Source of the DNA: Actinocatenispora sp963805605
GTDB taxonomy: Bacteria > Actinomycetota > Actinomycetes > Mycobacteriales > Micromonosporaceae
Length of the DNA stretch: 64,000 bases
Assembly (NCBI GenBank): GCA_963805605.1
Contig: CAWDUX010000002.1
Coordinates: forward strand, 372,001 to 436,000
Reading direction: 5' to 3'
A program made the position numbers and the translations under genes. Positions 37,791-47,179 of the stretch are shown one piece after another. Position 1 is the first letter of the stretch; each line of letters starts with the position of its first letter. The notes beneath the pieces were generated by a model. The model had not been told where the DNA came from. It ran no database searches and saw only the letters and a program-made list of their open reading frames with translations.

Positions 37791-39047
37791 GTGGACAAGC
37801 TGCCGATCGGGCGGCGCGTCGCCTACTGGCGCGCCCGTCGCAGGATGTCCCAGCAGCTCTTCGCCGACCACATCGGCAAGTCCAAGAGCTGGGTGGACAA
37901 GGTGGAACGCGGCGTACGCCGGCTCGACAAGTTCTCCGTGCTGTACGAGATCGCAGACGTACTCCAGGTGGACGTACAACTGCTGTTCGGCGCGGACATG
38001 TCCCGCAAACCCGACAACGTCAACTGCGTCGACCAGGTCGAGGTCGAGGAGATCCGCGCCGCGCTGGAGAACTACGACCAGGTCGTCGCGTTCTTCGACC
38101 CGCCGCCGGTGGGCCAGGTCTCGCTCGGTGAGCTACGCAAGGCCGTCGCGCACGCCTGGATGACCTTCCAGCACGCCAAGTACGGCATCGTCGCCCGGTC
38201 CCTGCCGAAGCTGCTCCGGGACGCGCAGAGCGCCGACGTGTGCTACGACGACAGCACCGAAGCCGTCTGCCCCGACGGGGTGACCCGGGTCAACGCCGCG
38301 CACCTGCTCGCGCAGGTGTACCAGATCTCCGCATCGGTACTGCGCAAACTTGGCGAGCACGAACTGGGCTGGCTGGCCGCTGACCGCGCTGTCGGGGTCT
38401 CACACCGCGCCAACGACCCGCTGCTCGCCGGCGCGGCCACCACCCGGGTCGCCAACGCGATGCTCGCTCTCGGTCGGGCGCGTCCGGCATTGGACCTCAA
38501 CGTCCAGGTGGCGCACCGGCTCGCGCCGGCCAACGCCAAGGAGGCCACCCCGCAGCAACTGTCGGTCTACGGCCACCTGCTGCTGCAGGGCGCGATGGCG
38601 GCCTCGCGCTGCGCGGACCTGGCGACCAGCCGGGACCTGCTGCGGGCCGCGGAAGAGGCGGCCGCGCAGCTCGGCAACGACGCCAACTACTACTGGACCG
38701 TGTTCGGTCCCACCAACGTCCTGCTGCACCGGGCCGCCGCAGCGGTCGAGCTTGGCGAGCACGGAGCTGCCGTCGTCACCCACAGCAAGCTCGACCCGGA
38801 CGGGTTCGCCGCACTGCTGCCCGAACGGCGGGCCAACCACTTCGTCGACGTGGCGCGGGCGTACACCCAGGTCGGTGAGCTGGATACGGCGGCCGAACTG
38901 CTGCTCGACGCGGACCGCCTGGCACCGGCGGAGATCCGTTGCCGACCGCACGCCTACGAGGTGCTCTCCGGCGTACTGCGACGAACGAAGGGCTCACCGG
39001 CCAGCCCGCTGGCCGAACTGGCGGACCACCTCGGCGTGGCGGTGTGA
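37791..39047 (+). CDS. XRE-family regulator with TPR-like C-terminal domain
   Basis: 418 residues, GTG start with an AGGGGGTC ribosome-binding site. The N-terminal HTH (about 5-65) reads IGRRVAYWRARRRMSQQLFA then GKSKSWVDKVERGVRRLDK. The remainder is all alpha-helical with TPR-like repeats (VYGHLLLQGAMAASRCADLA, VDVARAYTQVGELDTAAELL). Such XRE-TPR proteins are common actinobacterial regulators, some responding to small signals. Nearly contiguous with the HFCD flavoprotein gene (17 bp), with which it probably forms an operon. Confidence 0.88.
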   Translation: MDKLPIGRRVAYWRARRRMSQQLFADHIGKSKSWVDKVERGVRRLDKFSVLYEIADVLQVDVQLLFGADMSRKPDNVNCVDQVEVEEIRAALENYDQVVAFFDPPPVGQVSLGELRKAVAHAWMTFQHAKYGIVARSLPKLLRDAQSADVCYDDSTEAVCPDGVTRVNAAHLLAQVYQISASVLRKLGEHELGWLAADRAVGVSHRANDPLLAGAATTRVANAMLALGRARPALDLNVQVAHRLAPANAKEATPQQLSVYGHLLLQGAMAASRCADLATSRDLLRAAEEAAAQLGNDANYYWTVFGPTNVLLHRAAAAVELGEHGAAVVTHSKLDPDGFAALLPERRANHFVDVARAYTQVGELDTAAELLLDADRLAPAEIRCRPHAYEVLSGVLRRTKGSPASPLAELADHLGVAV

Positions 39048-39064
39048 GCAGACCGGTGGATGCC

Positions 39065-39628
39065 ATGGACGACAACAACGGCCTGATGCTGTACGCACTG
39101 GTGTGCGGCTCACCGGTGGCCCGGGGAGTGGGCCGGCTGGTACGGCGCGCGCAGCAGGACGGCTGGCGGGTCTGCGTACTGGCCTCACCGTCGGGGGTGC
39201 GGTTCCTCGACGTACCGGCCCTGGAGGCGCAGACCGGGCAGCCGGTACGCAGCGCGTACAAGCACCCGGACGCACCCGACGTACTGCCCGACCCGGATGC
39301 GATCGTGCTCGCGCCGGCCACCTGCAACACCATCAACAAGTGGGCAGCCGGCATCAGCGACACTCTGCTGCTGGGCATCCTGACCGAGGCGTTCGGCCGG
39401 GGCATCCCCATCGTCACGATGCCCTTCTCCAACCGTAGCCACGTGGCGCAGCCGGTCTTCCAGGAGAACCTGGACCGGCTGCGTGCCTGGGGGGTACGGG
39501 TGCTGTACGGAGACGACGTCTGCCCACTGCCGGTGCCCGGTGGCGGCAAGGCCCGTACCGACTCCTTCCCGTGGGAGCTGGCCCTGGCGGCACTGCGTAC
39601 CGATCCACGGGCGATGGCACGTTCCTGA
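39065..39628 (+). CDS. HFCD-family flavoprotein
   Basis: 187 residues. It belongs to the homo-oligomeric flavin-containing Cys decarboxylase fold (PPC decarboxylase, EpiD, UbiX relatives). Seen: LYALVCGSPVARGVGRLV near the N-terminus, the FMN-binding block VLAPATCNTINKWAAGISDT, then GIPIVTMPFSNR and VFQENLDRLRAWGVRVLYG. The substrate is unknown. The start could be GTG 39056 or ATG 39065. It is coupled to the upstream XRE regulator. Confidence 0.85.
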   Translation: MDDNNGLMLYALVCGSPVARGVGRLVRRAQQDGWRVCVLASPSGVRFLDVPALEAQTGQPVRSAYKHPDAPDVLPDPDAIVLAPATCNTINKWAAGISDTLLLGILTEAFGRGIPIVTMPFSNRSHVAQPVFQENLDRLRAWGVRVLYGDDVCPLPVPGGGKARTDSFPWELALAALRTDPRAMARS

Positions 39629-39770
39629 GCGCGGGGGCGTTCCGGAACGCCCGGGGGACGCCCGCGTCGCGCAGCACCCCGGGCCGCCGGCCGTACGCCG
39701 CGACGTGCGGCACGCCGGCCCGCCGATGGTGCTGCGCGACGCGCGGTGCCGGGTCCGATACCCTGCCCGC

Positions 39771-40610
39771 GTGGTGACGGTGGCGGACGTGATGGCGGCG
39801 ATGCAGCGCTGGTACCCGGCCGAATGGGCCGAGTCCTGGGACCGGGTGGGGTTGGTGGTCGGTGATCCGGACGCGCCGGTGCGCCGGATCCTGTTCGCCG
39901 TGGACTGCGTACCGGAGACCGTGGCGCAGGCCGTGGAGCAGGAGGCCGACCTGCTGCTCACCCACCATCCGCTGCTGCTGCGCGGGGTGTCGAGCGTGGC
40001 CACGACCTCGTACAAGGGTCGGCTGGTGCACCGGATGATCAGGTCCGGGGTGGCGTTGTTCGTCGCGCACACCAACGCCGACGTGGCCGAGCCGGGGGTG
40101 TCCAGCGCGCTGGCCGCATGCCTCGGGCTGCGCGACACCCGCCCGCTGTGCCCGACCGAGGACGGCCGGGGCCACGGTCGGATCGGCGAACTTCCCGCGC
40201 CGAGCACCCTCGCCGAGCTGACCGCGCAGGTCGCCGCCGCGCTACCGGCGACCGCGGGCGGCATCCGGGCGGCCGGCGACCCGCAGCGACCGGTACGCAC
40301 GGTCGCGGTGTGCGGCGGCGCCGGGGACAGCTTCCTCACCGACGCCGCGGCGGCAGGCGCGGACGCCTATCTCACCGCCGATCTGCGGCACCACCCGGTG
40401 AGCGAGTACGTTTCCGACAGTGGCCCGGCGCTGCTCGACGCGGCGCACTGGGCGACCGAATGGCCGTGGCTGTCCGACGTACGCACGCGGCTGACCGGGG
40501 AGCTGGGGGTGCAGGGCATAATTTCCTCTCTGGTGACCGATCCGTGGACCGTGCACGCGGGGCAGGACCAGACCGACGTACCGCCGTCTCTCGACGACCT
40601 GGAGGAGTAG
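39771..40610 (+). CDS. Nif3-like dinuclear metal-centre protein
   Basis: 279 residues, GTG start (39771 or 39774). Family metal motifs: WDRVGLVVGD, LLLTHHPLLLRG (His-His), FVAHTNADVAEPG and, near the C-terminus, LTADLRHHPVSEY and LLDAAHWATEWP. It is the YbgI/NIF3 toroidal hexamer family. The role is debated (GTP cyclohydrolase I type 2-like annotation is unreliable). The following zinc-ribbon gene is a conserved neighbour, 5 bp away. Confidence 0.9.
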   Translation: MVTVADVMAAMQRWYPAEWAESWDRVGLVVGDPDAPVRRILFAVDCVPETVAQAVEQEADLLLTHHPLLLRGVSSVATTSYKGRLVHRMIRSGVALFVAHTNADVAEPGVSSALAACLGLRDTRPLCPTEDGRGHGRIGELPAPSTLAELTAQVAAALPATAGGIRAAGDPQRPVRTVAVCGGAGDSFLTDAAAAGADAYLTADLRHHPVSEYVSDSGPALLDAAHWATEWPWLSDVRTRLTGELGVQGIISSLVTDPWTVHAGQDQTDVPPSLDDLEE

Positions 40611-40615
40611 CGCCC

Positions 40616-41353
40616 GTGAAGGCCGACCCGGCTGACCAACGCCGCCTGCTGGACCTGCAAGCGACCGACACCCTGCTTACCCAGCTCGCGCACCGACGTC
40701 GCAACCTGCCGGAAGTGGCCGACCTGGAGCGACTGGACGCCGAACTGCAGAAGGTCACCGACGACCAGGTCCGGGCCCGGGTGTCGGTGGACGACCTGGA
40801 CCGCGACATCGCCCGGCAGGAACGCGACGTCGAACAGGTGCGGCTGCGCGCGGACAAGGACCGGCAGCGGCTGGAGTCCGGGCAGGGCAACCCGAAGGAA
40901 CTGGAGAGCCTGCAGCACGAGCTGGCCTCGCTGAACCGCCGGCAGAGTGAGCTGGAGGACAGCGAACTGGAGCTGATGGAGCAGCGTGAGGCGGCCGTCA
41001 CCGTGCTCAACGAGGCGACCGAGCGGCAGACCCAGGTACGCGGCGAGCGCGAGGCCACCGAGCAGCGTCGGGACGCTACCCTGGTCGAGCTGTCCGCGGA
41101 GGAGCAGCGCCGCCGCGCCGAGCGCGAGTCGATGGCCGCTGCGGTGCCCACGGAGCTGCTCGCGCTCTACGAACGGATCCGCACCAGCACCGGTATCGGC
41201 GCAGCGATCCTGCGGGGCCGTCGGTGCGAGGGATGCCGGATGGAGCTGTCGGGCTCCGACCTCGCCGAACTGCGGGGCGCGGCGAAGGACGAGGTCGTAC
41301 GGCACGAGGAGTGCGGCCGCATCCTGGTGCGCACCGACGAGTCGGGGCTCTGA
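40616..41353 (+). CDS. Coiled-coil zinc-ribbon protein (DUF164/C4-type)
   Basis: 245 residues. A long coiled coil (about 10-170, rich in Glu, Arg, Leu, e.g. DIARQERDVEQVRLRADKDR) is followed by a C-terminal zinc-ribbon (CEGCRMELSGSD ... HEECGRILV). The second half of the ribbon has a single Cys with His instead of the usual CxxC. It is syntenic with Nif3 in many actinobacteria; function unknown, with nucleic-acid or protein scaffolding proposed. Confidence 0.88.
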   Translation: MKADPADQRRLLDLQATDTLLTQLAHRRRNLPEVADLERLDAELQKVTDDQVRARVSVDDLDRDIARQERDVEQVRLRADKDRQRLESGQGNPKELESLQHELASLNRRQSELEDSELELMEQREAAVTVLNEATERQTQVRGEREATEQRRDATLVELSAEEQRRRAERESMAAAVPTELLALYERIRTSTGIGAAILRGRRCEGCRMELSGSDLAELRGAAKDEVVRHEECGRILVRTDESGL

Positions 41354-41359
41354 CCCGCC

Positions 41360-42583
41360 TCAGGTCGACAGCAGGGCGGCTGGCTGCGGGCGGTGGGTGT
41401 GCCGCACCCACGCCAGTACGGCCAGGACGGACACCGTACCGACGGCGCTGGCCAGCAGGATCACCGTACGTGGTGCGGCGATCTCGGCCAGTGCGCCTCC
41501 CGCGGCCATGCCCAGACCCTGTACGACCATCATCCCGGCGCTCATCGCGGCCATCGCCCGACCGCCCAGCTCGGTCGGTACCGAGGCCAGGAACCGCTGG
41601 TCCAGCCCGACCAGGTAGGCCGAGCACAGTCCGGTCACCAGCAGCGCGCCCAGTGCCACCGGCAGGCCCGGCCCGGTGCCGAAGACCAGCAGCGGCAGCA
41701 GCGTGCAGCCGGCGAGCACCGGTACGATCCGTGGCCGCAGCCGGGTGGGTAGCAGACCGGCAGCCAGCTCGCCCAGCACGGTGCCGACCGGCATCGCGGT
41801 CATGAACAGCCCGAAACCGATCGGGCCGACGCCGATCCCGTGTGTGTACGGCGCCGCCAACGCCTCCGGGACCACCACGAATGTCGGTGGCACCCACCAC
41901 AGCAGGAACAGCGCCGCGATCCGTCGATCGCCCATCAGCAGCCGCAGCCCCCGCAGCGACTCACCCAGCATGGTGTTCCCCTCGGCGGTGCGGGCCGGCC
42001 GCCAGCGGGTACCGAAGCGCAGCAGCACGGCGGACACGGCGAACGCTGCGGCCTCGCCGAGCAGCGCCTGCCGGGGCGTGATGAGCGTCAACAGCAGCCC
42101 GCCGAGGCCGAACCCGACGATCTGCGAGCCCTGCGAGACGACCCGCACCAGTGACCGGGCCAGCACGGCCCCGTCGCCCGGCACGATGTCGGGAATGCTG
42201 GCGGCGCGGGCGGCACCGAAGATCGGCGCCACGGTAGCGCTGGCGAACCGCAGGGCCATCAGCGCCACGATGGGCAACGCGGGTGCGGCCATCGTGGCGA
42301 CGGTGACCGCGGAGATCAGGTTGCACACGACCAGTACGGTCCGCGCTGGGTAACGGTCGGCGATGGAGGCGAGCACCGTACCGCCGAGCGCGTAGGGCAC
42401 GAAACCGACCGCGTAGGTGGCGGCGGTCAGGAACGGTGAGCCGGTCATCCGGTAGACCAGTAGCGCCAGCGCCACCTCGGAGACCACCGTGCCGAGCATG
42501 GTGAGTACATGGGCGAGGAACACCGGCCGGTACTCCGACACGGCGAAAATGGCCCGGTAGCCGCTGTTCAGGCGTGTGGTCAT
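41360..42583 (-). CDS. MFS transporter, EntS/drug-export type
   Basis: 407 residues with about twelve hydrophobic helices. The N-terminal LAHVLTMLGTVVSEVALALLV and the loop ASIADRYPARTVLVVCNLIS (MFS motif A-like) place it with EntS/MefA-like exporters; the second half has LDQRFLASVPTELGGRAMA. The substrate is unknown. It converges on the zinc-ribbon gene. A perfect inverted repeat overlaps its start region. Confidence 0.87.
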   Translation of the reverse strand: MTTRLNSGYRAIFAVSEYRPVFLAHVLTMLGTVVSEVALALLVYRMTGSPFLTAATYAVGFVPYALGGTVLASIADRYPARTVLVVCNLISAVTVATMAAPALPIVALMALRFASATVAPIFGAARAASIPDIVPGDGAVLARSLVRVVSQGSQIVGFGLGGLLLTLITPRQALLGEAAAFAVSAVLLRFGTRWRPARTAEGNTMLGESLRGLRLLMGDRRIAALFLLWWVPPTFVVVPEALAAPYTHGIGVGPIGFGLFMTAMPVGTVLGELAAGLLPTRLRPRIVPVLAGCTLLPLLVFGTGPGLPVALGALLVTGLCSAYLVGLDQRFLASVPTELGGRAMAAMSAGMMVVQGLGMAAGGALAEIAAPRTVILLASAVGTVSVLAVLAWVRHTHRPQPAALLST

Positions 42584-42584
42584 G

Positions 42585-42606
42585 CCGGAACTATGCCCTG
42601 TTCCGG
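42585..42606. repeat. Inverted repeat abutting the MFS start codon
   Basis: CCGGAAC (42585-42591) and GTTCCGG (42600-42606), 8-bp spacer, begin 2 bp upstream of the MFS ATG (42583-42581). It could be a repressor operator or an mRNA hairpin masking the ribosome-binding site. The rest of 42607-42905 contains no recognised gene. Confidence 0.45.
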
Positions 42607-42905
42607 CCTGGTGTCCGCAATGGTGGATGCGGCGTCGACGCTCTGGCCTGCACTTCCTGTTGCTCACATCTGCGCTGATCACCGTAGGTATACGGAGCGG
42701 CTACGCCAGAACGATGTGGTTGCCGGAGCGCGGCGCTGATCCAACTCCGGAGAGTGATCCACACCCGGACAGTTGCGGATAGTCGCCGCTGCCCCCTCCC
42801 CACACGGCACCAGGAAGCCTAGTATTCGGCCAGCCCTGCACTGTGATCGTTGTCATGCAACCCGGTCCGGCGCCCGCCGACCGGTATTGGGAGGAGGCGG
42901 TCCTC

Positions 42906-43199
42906 GTGGCCGAACCCGACTCGGACGGCACCGGGCCAGCCCCGGACGGTGCCGCGCCCGCGGACCGGACAGGTTCCGGTGCGCAGGATCCGAGCACGGT
43001 TGCTCGTCGGTCTGACCACAGCCCGTGGAACTGGCTGCTGGTCATTCCTGTTCTGATACCACTACTGACGTTCCTGTTCAACTACGACAAGCCGCGGCTG
43101 TTCGGACTTCCAGCCTTCTACTGGCTGCAGATGGCCTTCATCATTCTCGGCGTCGGCGCGACCACCATCGTGTACCAGCGCGGGAAGAGGAGGCGCTGA
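42906..43199 (+). CDS. DUF3311 small membrane protein
   Basis: 97 residues. GTG 42906 is preferred because GGGAGGAGG lies 8-16 nt upstream. The first 40 residues are hydrophilic and Asp/Pro-rich, followed by two membrane helices (NWLLVIPVLIPLLTFLF, FYWLQMAFIILGVGATTIVY) and a basic end (RGKRRR). DUF3311 proteins typically precede MctP-type permeases and may act as a small accessory subunit. Three bp separate it from mctP. Confidence 0.88.
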   Translation: MAEPDSDGTGPAPDGAAPADRTGSGAQDPSTVARRSDHSPWNWLLVIPVLIPLLTFLFNYDKPRLFGLPAFYWLQMAFIILGVGATTIVYQRGKRRR

Positions 43200-43202
43200 G
43201 CC

Positions 43203-44816
43203 ATGCACACCACAGAACTGGTCATCTTCATCATCCTGTTCGTGGCGGTCAGCGCCGTCGGGTTCGTGGCCGCCCGCTGGCGCAAGCCCAACGACATGAT
43301 GCATCTGGACGAATGGGGTCTCGGCGGCCGTAGCTTCGGCAGCTGGATCACCTGGTTCCTGGTCGGCGGAGACCTCTACACCGCCTACACGTTCGTCGCC
43401 GTACCGGCACTGGTGTTCGCCGCCGGCGCGGTCGGCTTCTTCGCCGTGCCCTACACCGTCGTGGTGTACCCACTGGTATTCATGGTGATCATCCGGCTCT
43501 GGTCGGTCTCGCACCGGCACGGGTTCGTCACCCCGGCCGACTTCGTCCGGGGCCGGTTCGGCTCGCCGACGATGGCGCTGCTGGTGGCGATCACCGGCAT
43601 CGTGGCGACCATGCCCTACATCGCCCTGCAGCTGGTCGGTATCTCGGCGGTGCTCAAGACCATGGGGCTGGGTTCGCACTGGCCGCTGATCGTGGCGTTC
43701 CTGGTGCTGGCCGCCTACACCTACCAGTCCGGGCTGCGGGCACCGGCGCTGATCGCGTTCGTCAAGGACCTGCTCATCTACGCGGTCATCGCGGTCACCG
43801 TCATCTACATCCCGTACAAGCTAGGTGGTTTCGGGCACATCTTCGATGTGGCCGGGCAGCACTTCGCCGACCTCAACAAGGCGAACGCCGCCGCCGGCAA
43901 GCCACCATCCGGCGCCCTGGTACTCGGCTCCGCCAGCCAGCTCAACTACGCCACCCTGGCGTTCGGTTCGGCGCTGGCGCTGTTCCTGTACCCGCACAGC
44001 GTGACCGGTGTACTGGCCGCGAAGAGCCGCAACGTGGTCAAGCGCAACATGTCCGCGCTGCCCGCGTACAGCTTCCTGCTGGGCCTGATCGCGCTGCTCG
44101 GGTTCATGGCGATCGCGGCCGGCACCACGCCGATCGGCAAGGACGGCAACACGATCGTGCCCCGGCTGTTCGAGCAGATGTTCCCGAGCTGGTTCGCCGG
44201 CGTCGCGTTCGCCGCGATCGGTATCGGCGCCCTGGTGCCGGCGGCGATCATGTCGATCGCGGCAGCGAACCTGTTCACCCGCAACATCTTCCGCGAGTAC
44301 TTCAAGCGGGACGCCTCACCGCGTCAGGAGGCATGGGTCAGCAAGATCGTGTCGCTGCTGGTGAAGTTCGGTGCGCTGGGATTCGTCCTGTTCCTGAACC
44401 CGCAGTTCGCGATCGACCTGCAGCTGATCGGCGGGGTGATCGTCCTGCAGACCCTGCCGTCGGTGGGGCTGGGTCTGCTGACCCGGTGGTTCCACCGGGG
44501 CGGGCTGATCGCCGGCTGGCTGGCCGGGATGGGCGCCGGGATGTGGATGATGTACACCATCCCGAACGCCAAGACCGGGCACGCGCACTTCGGCGGGACC
44601 GGGTTCGCCCTGTCGAACCTGGGCTTCGACACCAAGGTGACGATCTACGCCGGCTTCGTCGCGGTGCTGGTGAACCTGGCCGTCGCTGTGGTCGCCACGC
44701 TGATCCTGCGGGCGACGAAGACCGCCGACGGGACCGACATCACCACGGCGGAGGACTACACGGCCGACGAGGGAGACCCGAAGGTCTCGCAGATCCCCGA
44801 GCTGGCGCAGGGCTGA
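43203..44816 (+). CDS. mctP: Monocarboxylate uptake permease (sodium:solute symporter family)
   Basis: 537 residues with about 13 membrane helices. SSS-family motifs: WGLGGRSFGSWITWFLVGGD, VTPADFVRGRFGSPTMALLV, YTYQSGLRAPALIAFVKDLL, PHSVTGVLAAKSRNVVKRNM. It is closest to MctP, which takes up lactate, pyruvate, acetate and similar monocarboxylates. Paired with the DUF3311 protein in one operon. A strong hairpin follows the stop. Confidence 0.9.
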   Translation: MHTTELVIFIILFVAVSAVGFVAARWRKPNDMMHLDEWGLGGRSFGSWITWFLVGGDLYTAYTFVAVPALVFAAGAVGFFAVPYTVVVYPLVFMVIIRLWSVSHRHGFVTPADFVRGRFGSPTMALLVAITGIVATMPYIALQLVGISAVLKTMGLGSHWPLIVAFLVLAAYTYQSGLRAPALIAFVKDLLIYAVIAVTVIYIPYKLGGFGHIFDVAGQHFADLNKANAAAGKPPSGALVLGSASQLNYATLAFGSALALFLYPHSVTGVLAAKSRNVVKRNMSALPAYSFLLGLIALLGFMAIAAGTTPIGKDGNTIVPRLFEQMFPSWFAGVAFAAIGIGALVPAAIMSIAAANLFTRNIFREYFKRDASPRQEAWVSKIVSLLVKFGALGFVLFLNPQFAIDLQLIGGVIVLQTLPSVGLGLLTRWFHRGGLIAGWLAGMGAGMWMMYTIPNAKTGHAHFGGTGFALSNLGFDTKVTIYAGFVAVLVNLAVAVVATLILRATKTADGTDITTAEDYTADEGDPKVSQIPELAQG

Positions 44817-44833
44817 CCCGGGAGTACGGCAGC

Positions 44834-44869
44834 GAACGGCCGTCGCGGCACCAGCTGCGGCGGCCGTTC
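44834..44869. terminator. Hairpin terminator between convergent mctP and TauE genes
   Basis: GAACGGCCG (44834-44842) pairs with CGGCCGTTC (44861-44869); the interior can partly pair as well. It lies 17 nt after mctP and 35 nt after the convergent TauE-family stop. Confidence 0.7.
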
Positions 44870-44904
44870 TGCGGTCCGGGTCATCGTCTGTTCGGCGTGT
44901 GGTG

Positions 44905-45678
44905 TCAGTGGCCCGGGCCGTACGCCTGCACCAGCAGATAGCCGCCGATGACGAGGCCGAACAGCACGATCGCGACGCGAAGTACCGACGCGGGGAGCCG
45001 GCGGGCCAGCCGCGCGCCCAGATAGCCGCCGACGATCGTGGCCGGGGCGAGGATCAGTACCGAGACCCAGTGCACCGGCCCGAACAGGCCGAACACCAGC
45101 ACGGTGATCACGCCGACCACGGCGGACAGTACGTTCTTCAGCGCGGTGATGCGCTGCATCCGTTCCGGAATCACCAGCGCCAGCACCGCCACCAGCATCA
45201 CGCCCAGCGCGGCACCGAAGTAGCCGCCGTACACCGAGCCGATGCCGGCCATCAGGTGCATGCTGACCCGGCGGCGCTGCGGCGACATCCGCTCCGGGTG
45301 GCCGACGATCGCCCGCAGGCGCCGCTGGAACGCCAGGATCAGTGCGGCGCCGATCACCAGGAACGGCACCACCTTCGTGAACGCCGACGCCGGGGTACTC
45401 AACAGCAGTACGCAGCCCACGCCCGTACCGACGGCGGTGGTGGGGATCAGTTCCAGCGCGCGGCGGCGCTGACCGGTCAGATCCTGCCGGCTACCGACCA
45501 CACTGGACAGGTAGCCGGGGCACACCGACACCGAGTTGGTGACGTTCGCCGGTACCGGCGTGAGCCCGGTCGCCAGCAGCGCCGGGAAGGTGATCAGCGA
45601 GCCGCCGCCGGCGATCGCGTTCACCCCGCCGGCGGCCAGGCCGGCAGCCAGCAGCAGGACGATCGACGTGGCGTTCAT
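44905..45678 (-). CDS. TauE/SafE family (TSUP) membrane transporter
   Basis: 257 residues with about seven or eight helices. It starts with the family N-terminus LLLAAGLAAGGVNAIAGGGS and has the second-half signature AGIGSVYGGYFGAALGVMLV. Family members export sulfite, sulfonates or other organic anions. The start was put at ATG 45678, where the first helix begins, although the frame is open further upstream. Confidence 0.88.
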   Translation of the reverse strand: MNATSIVLLLAAGLAAGGVNAIAGGGSLITFPALLATGLTPVPANVTNSVSVCPGYLSSVVGSRQDLTGQRRRALELIPTTAVGTGVGCVLLLSTPASAFTKVVPFLVIGAALILAFQRRLRAIVGHPERMSPQRRRVSMHLMAGIGSVYGGYFGAALGVMLVAVLALVIPERMQRITALKNVLSAVVGVITVLVFGLFGPVHWVSVLILAPATIVGGYLGARLARRLPASVLRVAIVLFGLVIGGYLLVQAYGPGH

Positions 45679-45829
45679 CGGCCCGAGCCTAGCCGTCCTC
45701 CGACCTCCCGGCCTGTCGCCGTTCAGCCTGTGGACACCGGCAGCGGTGGGATATCCCACGGGTCCGGGCGGCCGAAAGGTTGCCCTGCGGGGACGCCACC
45801 TTTCGTCCGGCTGCGCCCGTGTACCGGGT

Positions 45830-46711
45830 ATGAGGGCGAAAACAGGGCTGATCGTGGTAGCCGCCATAGCTGCGTTGATGATCGGCGGCGGGATCGGGGC
45901 GTTGGACCGGCCCGTCGGTGCCGGTCGGGCAGAAGCGGACGGACTGTCCTGGACGGTGGTCGGCTCACCAGAACCGTCGGTCAGTGCGTCCAGCCCGGCC
46001 CGCGGCCCGTCGCCGCGGCTACGGTTGTCCACCGCGCGTTCCCGTGCGATCGACGCGGTGCCCGACGGCAGCCTCGGGCTGGCGGTGTACGACACGTCGA
46101 CCGGGCGCAGTGTGCTGCGCTACCGGGCCACGGTGGAGTTCCCGTCCGAATCGGTGGTGAAGCTGCTCATCGCGTTGGACGCGCTGGACCGTGGGACGGC
46201 CGCCGACCGGGTGTCGGAGATGCTGTCGCGCAGCGACGACGCGGTGGCCAGCCAGCTGTGGGTGCAGGGCGGCGGGCCCGACCTCGTGACCCGGATGGCG
46301 GCCCGGATCGGACTGACACACACCACGCCGCCGTCGCTGCCGTACATGTGGGGCGATACGACGGTCACCGCCGACGACGTGGTGGCGGTGTACCGGTACA
46401 TCCTCAACCGGGCGCCAGAGGAGCGGGAGGTCATCCTCTCCGCGCTGCGGGACGCGACGCGGACCGCTGCGGACGGCTTCGACCAGTACTTCGGCATCCC
46501 GGACGCGGCCGGTGGATGGCCGTGGGCGGTCAAGCAGGGGTGGGCGTGCTGCAATCCGTACCGGGCGCTGCACACCACCGGTCTGGTCGGGCGCTACATC
46601 GTGGTGGCGCTGACCGAACATCCGGCCGCTACCGGCTGGCAGACCGACAAGGCCGAGCTGACCACGGTGGTCGCCGATCTGCTGCCGGCGCTGTCCGGGC
46701 CGGCGTCCTGA
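45830..46711 (+). CDS. Exported beta-lactamase-fold serine hydrolase
   Basis: 293 residues. N-terminal signal or anchor (KTGLIVVAAIAALMIGGGIG). The penicillin-binding fold is suggested by the SxxK tetrad in FPSESVVKLLIALDAL and the later AVKQGWACC in the KTG position; the second motif appears as SRSDDAVASQL. It resembles class A beta-lactamase-like proteins common in actinomycetes, of which few are proven lactamases. It lies upstream of rnpB on the same strand. Confidence 0.75.
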   Translation: MRAKTGLIVVAAIAALMIGGGIGALDRPVGAGRAEADGLSWTVVGSPEPSVSASSPARGPSPRLRLSTARSRAIDAVPDGSLGLAVYDTSTGRSVLRYRATVEFPSESVVKLLIALDALDRGTAADRVSEMLSRSDDAVASQLWVQGGGPDLVTRMAARIGLTHTTPPSLPYMWGDTTVTADDVVAVYRYILNRAPEEREVILSALRDATRTAADGFDQYFGIPDAAGGWPWAVKQGWACCNPYRALHTTGLVGRYIVVALTEHPAATGWQTDKAELTTVVADLLPALSGPAS

Positions 46712-46726
46712 CGTACGATCATGGTC

Positions 46727-47142
46727 GGCGGACGAGCCGGCCGGGCGGTCGCGTCAGCGGGGGAGACCCCGCTGTCGAGGAAGGTCCGGGCTCCACAGGG
46801 CAGGGTGGTTGTCAACGGCAACCCGGGGCGACCCGCGGGACAGTGCCACAGAAAACAGACCGCCCGGTCGCGCGAGCGGCCGGGTAAGGGTGAAACGGTG
46901 GTGTAAGAGACCACCAGCGCCCCGGGTGACCGGGGCGGCTCGGTAAACCCCACCTGGAGCAAGGTCGCAAGGGCGGTGGCAACACCGCCTGCGCAGGCGT
47001 TCGAGGGCGGCCCGCCCGATGCCTGCGGGTAGACTGCTGGAGCCTGCCGGCGACGGCAGGCCGAGATGGATGGCCGCCGACCGGGGCAGTGCCGCAAGGC
47101 GCCCCGGCCACAGAACCCGGCCTACAGGCCGACTCGTCCGCC
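46727..47142 (+). ncRNA. rnpB: RNase P RNA, bacterial type A
   Basis: The P1 helix is formed by GGCGGACGAG (46727-46736) and CTCGTCCGCC (47133-47142). The conserved 5' core GAGGAAGGTCCGGGCTCCAC begins at about 46778, and the 3' core ACAGAACCCGGCCTACA is at about 47111-47127. Typical internal elements (ACAGTGCCACAGAAA, GGTAAGGGTGAAACGG, GGTAAACCCC) are in the right order. Length about 416 nt. Confidence 0.95.
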
Positions 47143-47179
47143 TCCTCCCTGCGGCTGTCGCTTTCGCTTTGTGCGCGGT

